From: Endomychus coccineus
Taxonomy: Eukaryota; Arthropoda; Insecta; Coleoptera; Endomychidae
NCBI GenBank assembly: GCA_958510875.1
Contig: OY294067.1
Coordinates: 108,036,921 to 108,100,920, forward strand
Direction: 5' to 3'
Length of the DNA stretch: 64,000 nt
Of the stretch, positions 46,825 to 57,469 are shown one piece after another. The stretch's first letter is position 1; each line of letters opens with the position of its first letter. The position numbers and the translations under genes are program-made. The notes under the pieces were generated by a model, which was given only the letters and a program-made list of their open reading frames with translations, did no database searches and was not told where the DNA came from.

Positions 46825-47639
46825 GACTTTGTCCACGACCCATAAATTGTACCTCAGAGGTCAATTATCGTAAGTGGCATTATGATAATTGTAGCGGAGA
46901 GCCATTAGAAGATTCGGAAACGTCTATTTTCATCCTAGGACTCATTCTACTCTACCGATTGCAATCAAATTTTGTCAATATCATCTCTTCACGTCTCCCT
47001 ACGTGTATGATATTTTATAAAAAAAATAAATCCGTCTGTTTGTTGAAGAGAGCACTTACGACAGGTGACCTCCCAATTATATTTTTGGAAATAATTTCAT
47101 TCTTGCACATACGATATTAGGGCGGAGAATTGTTGAACATCATTTCTATTTTTTCAATAATTTTATTGCAAATAATTGAATGAAAATCAGTAAAATCAGT
47201 TGGTAACCAATAAAGTTACTGAAGATTTCGAATAATAAAAAATAAAAACAACATCTCATACAATACAAAACTAATAGTACATTTCTGTAACTGCAGAATA
47301 CTAGAGAAATATTAAACAAATTCAGTCAACAGTGGTCTTACTCGTAAGTTCATCTTGAGATGAAATAAAATATTAAATGTGTGATACAATTTGAGTACTT
47401 TGTTAAGGATTTTGAAAAATATGTAAGGTTTTCAATCCACTAAAAGACTATCTAACCCATATCACTTTTTTGTGGGAAGTTGACCAATATACAAGAAAAG
47501 TTCGTTAAAATTAACTTTCATTTTTAAATATACATTGACTAGAACGAAATAAGATCTTGCTGGAAGTCCTCTCGCTCTTTCTCTCCATCTTTTTCTAACT
47601 CTGGAGATCCCTTTTGTGGTATGTTACCGTGGAAAGCAC

Positions 47640-48970
47640 TGTGGTACCCATTTCAGCAGATTCTGAATGTCGTTATATTTTTCTGGAGCAATAGCTCTTG
47701 AATGAGATCGTACTGCTGGAATTACCACTGGCCAAATTGCCCCCCGAGTCCTTGTTAAATCGCTTTCCCGAAAATTTTCGCCACAAGAAGCCCAATTTTT
47801 GTGATTTAGCCTTGAAATGAACAACTCGGCTGATTAGGAATTTGTCATTCAGGGTGTTCGCTGTTCTTTTCACTAAAGGTGATGAAATTCCTTTGAAAAC
47901 ACTTGAGAAATTTTTGAAATCGTGAATATTCATGTTATAAACCTGAATTCCTTTGAATCTGCACTGGCGTACGAACTGTTGCCAGTCCCAAGGTACTGCA
48001 ATGATTACATCAGGTCCTACTTTGTTCTTCGCTCTCTCGATCACCGAGTGTACTCCGTCCTCTTCCATATGTGTATGTCCCTTGAGCAAGAACTTATGAT
48101 TGATGGTTTTTAGATATGGTATGGTTTCAAGAATCCAGAAATATGAGACCACCATGGGGAAATTTCTGTTCTGGCCTCCACAGTTGTCAGTCCATATAGT
48201 CAAAGTTTCAGTTGTTTTTATCTAGAAGATTGTCCAGCGCCCAGACGAGTAGGCATGAAGACATTTCTTGTGATCCTCTATCTGCAATAGTAGTGAGGTG
48301 TGGGGAGGCATTTTTGCAAATCAAACATTATGACTTTTTCTTTTGAACCCGCACTTTTGGACCGCTCTTTATCCGTCTTCTTTTCTTTGTATTTTCTGTC
48401 CGCTTCCATATTGTGAGCATCATATTCATCTTTCTTCTTCTGTAAGAGGATCATTTCAAAGTCTACTGGTGAATTCATCGCAGACGTCACACGTATCATT
48501 GCAGGGCTCTTTGAAACCAAGATTGAATTCAGTATTGAAAATTTCATGATAAAGCCACTCCTTAGCTGTACTCCTATCATCCTCATTGTCTTCCCGGCAC
48601 TGCACTATGTACATTGTCGATATATTCAAGTGATTGCCCAGATAGCTCCTGGCTGATCGCTCCCGACTATAGTGACTCTCAAACAACGTAAATTATCTTA
48701 TGTGTGATCTCACACTTTCTCTAATTTCGCCGTCCAACTCATTTGGAGGTTCTTTTTTTCTTCTGTTGTCAGAGGTGACTATCCCACCTGTACCTTTTTT
48801 AGCTAAAGCTGTTTTGCCGTACACTTCCGAAATACAAAAGTATTTAAGAAAAAGGTTTTGCAGACTTGGTGTCTTACTCCTTCGACTTAGAAGTAGTACT
48901 GGAAAGGGGCATTTCAGCGATAACCAGTTTTTTCCTCAACGAGAAGTTGAAACCATTAAAACACCCGAAT
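47640..48970 (-). pseudogene. Decayed gene of an uncharacterised, WTDNCGGQNRN-type arthropod family
   Basis: On the - strand: an N-terminal part with KKGTGGIVTSDNRRKKEPPN (about 48760-48820), then ESHYSRERSARSYLGNHLNI (about 48620-48680), EFNLGFKEPCNDTCDVCDEF (about 48465-48525), DLQKCLPTP (about 48300), RGSQEMSSCLLVW (about 48240-48280), TIWTDNCGGQNRNFPMVVSY (about 48145-48205) and FLLKGHTHMEEDGVHSVIER (about 48030-48095). The order matches a multi-copy family that I know as uncharacterised arthropod proteins; I think the DUF7869 label is used, but I am not certain. The SDxCxGQN and GHxxxExD blocks recall the acidic positions of an RNase H-like nuclease fold, which is inference. About 100 residues are missing after PTP, and there are several frame changes. 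Confidence 0.65.
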
Positions 48971-49259
48971 AGCCAAATATTATATTTGTAAATATTGCAG
49001 TGATTCTTCTATATATGGAGTTTTCCCTAACTAAATTCCATTATAACATTTAAAACATCATCATTCCGTGGAAAACGTGAAGGTTTTAATGTTAACCTGA
49101 TAGCATGCTTACCTGCTGGGCTAGTTGTACCATAAGTCTGACCCTCTGGTTGACAGGTTGCATCTTTATTTATATGAAGACACTTTTCGAAAATAAATTG
49201 CGCACTTTATTATCACTACAATTTAATGAAAATCACGCAGTTCATAGAACTAGAAACAC

Positions 49260-50191
49260 TGCTAACAACTGATCATCGTCTGATACGACGTCCAGCTCCA
49301 GCTACAAGGCGTACCGCTATAAAGTTGTTGTATCCCCGCCCGCATCAACAAGTATAGTCGCAGATGATCTTCGGAAACTGACCAGAGTATTTTTCTGGAT
49401 CGGGTAATTGCAAATATGTCGCTATTTGTTTTCCCACTTGTGTAAACTTCTTAATACCTACTCTTTACGAAGTACATTTGCCATTTTGATAGTTCGAAAA
49501 AAAATACATCAGACCTAACATGAGGTGGACGAAGGCTGATATACTTTTTGCAAATTTGGTAAAATTCATTGGTGATTGTAAATTTGCGATTATTTTTTGT
49601 TTTGGTACTTGGCACTTTCACTAAGAAAGCTGATCCAAGATCTTGTAAATCACTAAGTTTCATTTTATACATTTCGTTTGCCCGACAAGCACCCATTACT
49701 CCCATTATCATTGCCACCTTGAACAAATATTTATTGTCAAATTACAAATATATGTAGAATTGTTACCTTTGTTGCAAGATATTTATCGTCAGATGACTTC
49801 GTCAGGAAATCATTTATATTTTCTGGAGAAAACTTATTGGCTTTTTTAGGCAAAAAATTTTGAAATTTTCGTTTCAACAATGTTCGCAATTTCCTAAAAC
49901 TTTCAATGTCAATACCATGATTCAAGTTGATTGTGCTTCTCAGCATTGAGTAGGTTGTCCATAATGTTGATGGTTTGTACTTTGTGGCTAACTCTGTGAA
50001 ATATACCAAACAAGACGGATTCTGAGAAATACTCGATTTTCTTGGCAATTCTTCATTGTACAAAAGATTCATACTTAGATAAATAGTTTTCTTGATTTTT
50101 CGGGTAATAAGTTTAACGATGCAATTTTTGCCGCTTCCAGTATTTCTGGAGGTGTACAAGACATTATTTCATTTTCACTATCTGTATCCAT
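49260..50191 (-). pseudogene. Tyrosine recombinase (Crypton-like), one intron, broken
   Basis: The - strand start at 50191 gives MDTDSENEIMSCTPPEILEA and ASLNLLPEKSRK. After a frame shift come YFTELATKYKPSTLWTTYSM and LKRKFQNFLPKKANKFSPEN. A probable 58-base intron (49740-49797) with GT-AG ends joins YLATK to VAMIMGVMGACRANEMYKM, where the Arg of GACR is the first catalytic residue. KVPSTKTKNNRKF follows. Near 49335-49350 the second catalytic block is damaged (SGQF in place of SGHCFRR; RRSSATILVDAGGDTTTL resumes in another frame). A stop comes before the last His and Tyr motifs. This is the core layout of insect tyrosine recombinases of the Crypton group and related ZMYM-type host genes. Confidence 0.75.
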
Positions 50192-50768
50192 TTTATTACT
50201 TTGATACTAATAAACTTTGCTGTTGAAACAAGTCGAACCAACAAATTTTTGACGTTTCAAATTAAATTCGATCTGACTTGACGTTTCATAGCACGCTCTA
50301 TTTTTATCGTATTTGTCTATACGTTATACAAACAAAATCGAACTGCTAATCGAAAAAATTTCTATCATGTTTGTCATATTGATGGTAGTGAATACAAAGG
50401 GTTCTATATAGAACTCTTTGAGTGAACAATGGTTTCATTATTCACTAGTGATTAATGGATATCATTATGCTTGAGGAAACATGCATTATGCATATTTTAT
50501 ACAATAGTCGTGGACAAAGGAATTAAATTTACATTTTATCTAATATGAAAGTAAAATAATTATGATTTGTAAGTTTAGTTTTAATTTCTGGCCTGCATGC
50601 AGAGGCTATGAATCTGTAGGATGTGATATTGGTTATATTGTTCGATGTAACCTGAATTGAAATTAATTGAATGAAATATATAAGATTATTTATTGAAGAT
50701 ACATTATATGTTTATTCAATCTTCAAATATTCTTTTAGTATTGGAAATAAAAGCACAAAATAACCCAA

Positions 50769-52400
50769 AACTCTTGATTTTTATTATATTCTTTTGATTA
50801 ATAAAAAAGTCACCGTTTAGATTGTGGCGGTTTGCACCCCCTGTAGTTGCTACAGGGGTTGATAGCACCCATATTTTGTATCTCGCTCAACCGAATGGTT
50901 TAAAATTTATGTACAAGGTGTTTTGGGGGTCTCTGATTGCGAATCCGTTGAAAAAATTTCAAAATTCAAATTGGCGGTTTCAAATATAAAATTACATTTT
51001 CTAGCCTTACAGTTGATTTTAGAGAAAAATATGAAGAGTCAAAAAGTGTTTACAATTCCATTTTGTATGAGGATACCCTATCTTTTCATTCAACAACCAC
51101 CCCTTATCCGAATCGTTAATCACCGGCCACCCCGCATATCGGAAATCATAATTGAAATGGAAAATGCAGTCAGGTCTTTGATTTTAAAGAAAAATTTCAA
51201 GATACAAAAGGTTCCAAATTCGATTTTTTATAGGAATTAATTATCATGCCTCACGCCCTCCCGCCTCCAATTACCTCCACCACGAATAATATGTTGAAAT
51301 GCATTTTTCAACTGGATTAATGGTTATCCGCAAAATTGTCCAGAAAGAATTAAAATTTACATAATTTAAGTATATTTATCTGATCATTTTCTAACCCCCT
51401 TTCCCTATGCGGAAATCCGACTAGTACAGAGAGATGGTAACCCACTCAGTGTGTTAAGGAGTATGTAAGTGACCATACAAACTTATTTATATTGTACAAA
51501 TAACTCAAGACAATAATTTGTATTATATATGAACTTTATAATTTATGATGAATTTTTCGTGATAAAATATGAAAAAGAGGGATTTTATTTCGTCTTGAAC
51601 ATAGCGAAGTAGCATGCGACTAAACCCCCACTCCTTGGAGGTCTATCTGATAGGGTGCAGAATGAAGGGATATACTTCAAATATAATTTTCACGTGTTTT
51701 AATATAATATTTCCCTATTTTCATGGAAAAATCCGGCTTTATAAAACCAGTAGAGATGTTCACTCCCTCAGGGTAAAAAGGGGTTGGAAGTGACCATATA
51801 AATATACTTTTATTATGTAAAATTGAATTCTAAATACTTTTTGTGTATTGTCAATTTTGCCTAAAACCGATAGAATTGCCAAAAAATGCATTCAAAATTT
51901 TAGGGTTGGGGGAAAGTAGAGGCTACCCCCTGCTAAATGACATTGAAAATGACCAATTCCTTGTTGAAATTTTTTTCTAGTCCAAAGGTCTGACTGCATT
52001 TTCCATTTCCATTATGATTTCCGATATGCGGGGTGACGGTGAATAACAATTCGGGTAAGGGGTGGTTGTTGAATGATATTAAAGATAGGGTACCCTCATA
52101 CAAAATGGAATTGTAAACACTTTTTGCCTCTTCTTATTTTTCTCTAAAATCAACTGTTAGGCTAGAAAATTAAATTTTTTAACGGATTCGTAATCAGCAA
52201 CCCCTGAAACCTGTACCTAAATTTTAAGCCATTCGGTTGAGAACTCAGCGAGATACAAAATAGGGGTGCTATCAACCCCTGTAGCAATTACAGGGGGTGC
52301 GACCGCCACAATCTGAACGATGACATTTATTAATCAAAAAATGAAGCGAATGCAGAAGGTTTCATTAAAATCCAACAAAATAATAAAAATCAAGAGGTTG
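50769..52400. mobile_element. Foldback element with ~450-bp arms
   Basis: CTCTTGATTTTTATTAT and then GATTGTGGCGGTTTGCACCC (50769-50840) recur inverted at 52290-52400. The arms run to about 51220 and from about 51975. Both contain ACAGGGGTTGATAGCACCC, GTATCTCGCT and a CTGATTGCGAATCC / GGATTCGTAATCAG block. The right arm has ~35 extra bases near 52345. The frame at 50923-51240 lies in an arm and is not a gene. Confidence 0.85.
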
Positions 52401-53436
52401 ATGCATTCATTTCCTCTACTATTTTATAACTTCCTGAATATCTGCATCTATTGGTAGATTGGTACAATACATAGTGTTATCATTGGTTAGGTTCCAAAGT
52501 CTTTAGTTCACAAATATTTCATTTCTATAACAATTCCAACACAACATAAAGAACGTCATACTTACGTCCAAAATTACGTATTTTGAAAAAATTAGAATAT
52601 TTATGTTGAAATATGTTTTTCCTGATTAAAAAGTATGCCTAGTTAATTAAAAAACTATTTTATGTTTTAGTTTGCCAAATTCAAAAATTATTGCTCGCTT
52701 ATTAAATAATACATTGAGTTTTATGTATTCATAAAGTTGTTTCGGATGAGGTGACATTGGGGTGGGGGTAGAACATTGAATGAAGAGCGATGAGGGAAAA
52801 AAGCAGTGCACTCGTTTCTGACAGAAATACCCGCCGGCTTCGAATATCAAAATGAATGCAGAACTTGCCAACTACTATTTGTATTTCCATAAAATAAGAA
52901 CTAATGCAAATATGTGCGCGTACAAATGAGCTGCCTCAACCTAACAAAACAAAGTGAGGCAGTATGACGAGATATTTAAAATAGCGTTATTTTAGTGGGC
53001 TATTGAAAAATTGGGTATAGGTGTTTCAAAAAGGATAATTAAGCTAGCCTGAAATAACGCACAGGTTAATAGAAAATTATTATATAAATACATATGAAGC
53101 AGCTGGACATCGAGTTGTACGCCCAACCATGAAATTTTTGAAACCGCATACTAATTAAATGATGTCATTCACCCGCGTAGAATTTTCGGTGCTGTTATTT
53201 TTCCCAATCAATACTGACACCTACTACTAATGAATTGTGCTATTCATTCACACGGTTAGAAATGTTGGTGCTCTAAAAACAAAACATTGTTCAAATCAAT
53301 GCACAGTGCAAGTTGAAAACAACGTAACGGACTGAAGATGAGAACACAGTTAACGTGAAAAAGACTGATGGTGCGAATGGATTTAAGACGTTTTTCACCC
53401 TTCACAGCATCCTGTGTATCAAAGCCTACTTTTCTA
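52401..53436. other. Non-genic, nothing recognised
   Basis: AT-rich sequence between two foldback elements. I see no coding region or repeat in it. Confidence 0.5.
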
Positions 53437-54470
53437 GTACGCTATGTATATTTTTCACCGACGCACTCTCAGCAATTGTAGGTTGGAAAATGAAAATTTT
53501 TTCAACCAGGTCGTTTGCCGAACGTTAGCAGAGTATTGCCGTGCATTTTTTTTCGTTTGGCGAGGTTTTCCCGAGAAGAAAACTCAAATTTTCCAATTCG
53601 GGTGTCCAAATTACCCCAAAGTAGGGAAATGTGGCATAAAACGTTGTTATTATAGAAAAAACCTATATAAATCGTTTGCCGGAGAATAGCCGAGTTCAAT
53701 GATATAAGAATAATGAAAAAATATTCCCAATTAAATTGGAAAATAAAAAAATAAAAATTTAATTAGAAAAACGCATTTTAAATTTCGCGCCTTTGCGCGT
53801 TTATATTTCGTAATTTGCAGGAGCACTGAACTGCATAGAAAAGAATCTTACAATATAATCAGCTAAAATATCTATTCCAAAAATGTTGAAACCCACATAG
53901 ATTGTAGATTTAAAAAAACATCTCCGAAAGAACCAAAAATCGCCCAAATTGCGGCTTGCGCTTTTGAATAAGAACATTGAGCAAATCTTCATACAAAATC
54001 GCCCAATTGGCGCAAAAGCGCCCAATCTGACGTCACTGGTAAAAACACAAAATACTGTATTCCGCATTCCACTGGTTCCCTGTTTTAAAACTATTATTTT
54101 TATACGCAAGGGCGCGAAATTTAAAATGCGTTTTTCTAATGAAATTTTTATTTTTATATTTTCCAATTTAATTGGGAATATTTTTTCATTATTCTTATAT
54201 CATTGAACTCGGCTATTCTCCGGCAAACGATTTATATAGGTTTTTCTATAATAATAACGTTTTATGCCACATTTCCCTACTTTGGGGTGATTTGAACATC
54301 CGAATTGGAAAATTTTAGTTTTTTCCTCGGGAAAACCTCGGCAAACGAAAAAAAATGCACGGCAATACTCGGCTAGAGTTCGGCAAACGACCTGGTTGAA
54401 AAAAAATTTCATTTTCCAACCTACCATTGCTGGGAGTGTGTCGGTATATTTTTCCAGGTTCACTATGTTG
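53437..54470. mobile_element. Foldback element with ~360-bp arms
   Basis: TATATTTTTCACCGACGCAC (left) is matched by GTGTGTCGGTATATTTTTCC (right). The arms include AACCAGGTCGTTTGCCGAAC, CCCAAAGTAGGGAAATGTGG and GGAGAATAGCCGAGTTCAAT and their inverses. The motif CGGCAAACGA or its inverse occurs several times in each arm. The frames at 53444-53689 and 54200-54463 are mirror images and not genes. The centre (53800-54100) is unique. Confidence 0.9.
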
Positions 54471-54629
54471 GATTTTTCCGTTCATCAGCTGCATCATATT
54501 TTTCTATAAGTGTGATATCATTTCTTAAGAAATTTTTGACTTGAAATGCATTGTTTCCCATTTCAAGGAACTTATTCCATTTGGTAGCTTTTCGGTCAGA
54601 AACTCTTATGACCTTGTAGAGAAATTACA

Positions 54630-54700
54630 GAATTTGCAGCTGGACTAAGGGGCGATCGACAAATTAAAGAATTTGCAGCTTGACGACGGGACGATCGTCT
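54630..54700. repeat. Tandem duplication, 39-bp unit
   Basis: GAATTTGCAGCTGGACTAAG at 54630 recurs at 54669 as GAATTTGCAGCTTGACGACG, both followed by a CGATCG. Confidence 0.7.
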
Positions 54701-55011
54701 TATATTTCTTTTGATATGGTTTCATTGTTTACAAGTGTCTCTATACCTACCGGTTTGAACTTTTTTAAGAATGACTCAATTCTAATAACCTTTCGGATAT
54801 AGAAGTCACGGAATATTTATTACTTACTTACCTCTGCATTAACCAAAATGTTTTTTTTTTCAATGAAAAATTAAATCAATATTTTTCATTATTTACAATA
54901 ATGTAACGGATATTTAGAGCTGATCTAGCTATACATGCATTTTTATCACACTAAAACTAAAAATGAACCTAGACTTCAAAGAATTAATGTGACTGTATTG
55001 AGATTATTGAT

Positions 55012-57410
55012 TTTCCGAGTACATTGAGAAACATGGCTTTCAAACTATACAAATTGACTTAAATTAAATTAGACAGAACTCAATATCATATTTTATCGTT
55101 GCCATAGATAAATCACGTCTGATGGGCAAAGCGAAAGCTGTTGGTAAGTATTCACCATTCTCACTCCTCTACAAAGGATATGTAACCTTTAAAGTCAATC
55201 TTTACATAAATTAAAGGTGATACAAACATTCAAAATGTGAAATTTACAATATGGTTCAACGATACAATGGTAGATTGTTCTATAATATTATTTAGTCGCT
55301 ACTCGTTACTTCGGATAGGTAGAACAAATTTTGTTCATCGCACGTTTCACCCCACCACTCAAAACACGTGTCCTTTACTGGTTGCCTCTCGTTCTCCAGG
55401 CAAGCGGTGGAAGATTGTCTTTCATGCTGACAAGAGTTTCAATGTAAACCTTATCATTTGAGACGGTCTTGCCATTTGATCCATTGCTGTAGATGATGTA
55501 TGTAATCTGTGGACTACCTTTTCCAAAATTGTTGTTTCAATTGCATGATCTGTTGTCAATAATTTAACAGATTGCTGGGATTTTTCATTAATTTTTGTAC
55601 CGCCGGTAATAGATTCCCAATTAGGAAAGCTCAAGGGTGATAGGAAGATCATTTGAAATAGGATTCAACGGTCTAGTCTAGAGTGTAAACATGCCTCAAT
55701 TTCCGTCAATAATGTATAAACCGATCATAATTTAAAAGTAATTTTTTGTTGAAACTTTAATATGTTTTGCCGATCTTATTCCTGCTTCACAAAGACCTCG
55801 CACATGAAACAACTTTGATTGAAATGCCAAGTTAAATTTTCATTAGATAAATGTTTGAGATTTGACTTATTATTGCAGCTCCAAAAATATTACTAGCGTT
55901 ATCTGAAAATATGTTTAGAACCTTACCTCTGCGGGCAATACGTTACAATGCATTCAAAAACGTTTCAGTTGTGCCTAGTTCGATACGATGTGTACTGCTT
56001 ATGTGTCTATTCAAATAAATGAAGCTATGTACGATTTAATTGAAGCTTTTGGCCCTGTCTAATCCATTTTTGAAGTCTGACGGCAATTGCCAATTGACTG
56101 TGGTGATAAACAATTGGAACATAATTTTAATTTATTTACTGGAGTTTCTCGATGAAATGATAACTTCATGAATTCTTGGCATCGATATATTGCACATCGA
56201 ACAAGTAACTTTTGGAGATTTATTGTAAATATTAATGATAACATTTGATATTAGAATTATATTTTTGTTTGAATGGCTATTTTTGTGTATAAAATGGTGT
56301 ATTTGATTCCAAGGTTTCCAACAATAATTGATATCGCTTCATTACTCTCATTTGGACCATAGTAGGCAATTCGATTGAAATTTGTAGAATTTACCAATTA
56401 AAATTGACTCCGACTATTAATCTAAATATATCTAAAGCGTTTAAATTTTAAATTAATTTATCAATAAATGTTTTCAGTGTAGAAATCTTTAGTGATGTTC
56501 GGTAAATTGAATAAAGAATGTGAATGATTATGAACAAATACAGTTTTGTTATCAAGCTCGTAACAGCTGGCGATTGGATAATTTGCTGCATTCATTGTTA
56601 AATCATTAATAATGTTACTGGCTTCCATTTTTCGATTTTTGTATATCTTCCAAATTTTTGTTATTGTTAAAATTAGTGATTTAAAATCTTTATAAAGATG
56701 TACATTTACAAACGTCTCCATCAAAATGAGGTTCCAAAGTTGTTACAGCAGATGATTGCCCTGATTCGGATTCATCTTAACTTGTATACTTACTTTGTTT
56801 AATTCGTCAACTAATGGTTCGACTCTTTTTGGCCTACACTTGACTCCAAGGATGTCCTCTTTAGAATTGACAGAATCAAAAAAGGTATCAATCTTTTCAA
56901 TTGTTTCAATGTTGTTGGATGTTTCGCGTTCAAAGTACCTAAACGATGTTTTCAGTCCCAAATTCAACGTATACAAGTACTGGACTTGTCGACTGCCTAT
57001 TCAAATGAAAATAAATAATTGACAACAGACATTGAGATTGCAAAGGAAATTGAAAGAATATGGAAAATCCACTAGCATTGATACAGATTCCTGGAGTTTT
57101 GCGGTCATCCTCGTTAGGAATGCTGCCCACAACAACCGCTGTCGTCACTGAACTTTTACTTCGAATGTCGCTGAATTTAAATCCGTGATCCAGCTCGAAG
57201 GACCAATGTTGAAGCTGTGTACCAATTAAGTTACACTTATAACAATTATTGTGAACTGTATTTTAGGTTTTAAGATTTATCGATCAAATAGTTTTCGAAG
57301 TACATTGAGAAAGATAGCTTTCAAAAGTTTCAAATTGACTTGGAATTAAATTAGACAAAACTCAATCTCACGTTTTATCGTTACGATAGATAATTCATGT
57401 CTGATAGCTA
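55012..57410. repeat. Diverged direct repeats flanking 2.3 kb
   Basis: About 120 bases at 55012-55130 (AGTACATTGAGAAACATGGC, ATTAAATTAGACAGAACTCA, ATTTTATCGTTGCCATAGAT) recur in the same orientation at 57290-57410 with about 15 % divergence. The enclosed 2.3 kb includes the unassigned - strand frames at 56461-57148. They could be the ends of one element or two fragments of the same repeat. Confidence 0.6.
56743..56976 (-). pseudogene. Unassigned fragment, faintly P-element/THAP9-like
   Basis: A 77-codon frame with LNLGLKTSFRYFERET and ETIEKIDTFFDSVNS. The pattern of a hydrophobic helix followed by ET-I--ID-FFD--NS recalls a segment of P-type (THAP9-like) transposases, but the match is from memory and weak. 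Frames beside it (56461-56724 and 56939-57148, - strand) show no motif I know. No THAP domain is nearby. Confidence 0.25.
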
Positions 57411-57469
57411 AGCACTCCAGAAATATCCAACCAATTTTAGTACACTTTCGTTATAATGATGAAAAATCT

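Larger units (their letters stand above)
46827..50519. mobile_element. Candidate element bounded by 13-bp inverted sequences
   Basis: CTTTGTCCACGAC at 46827-46839 is matched by its exact inverse GTCGTGGACAAAG at 50507-50519. Between them, on the - strand, lie two decayed genes: an uncharacterised arthropod family (47640-48970) and a tyrosine recombinase (49260-50191). A convincing target duplication was not found. The bounds are therefore a hypothesis. Confidence 0.4.

Noticed and set aside
53444..54463. Mirror-image open frames in the foldback arms
   Set aside because: The same peptide-like sequence arises from both arms because they are inverted copies; there is no start context, family motif or codon bias.
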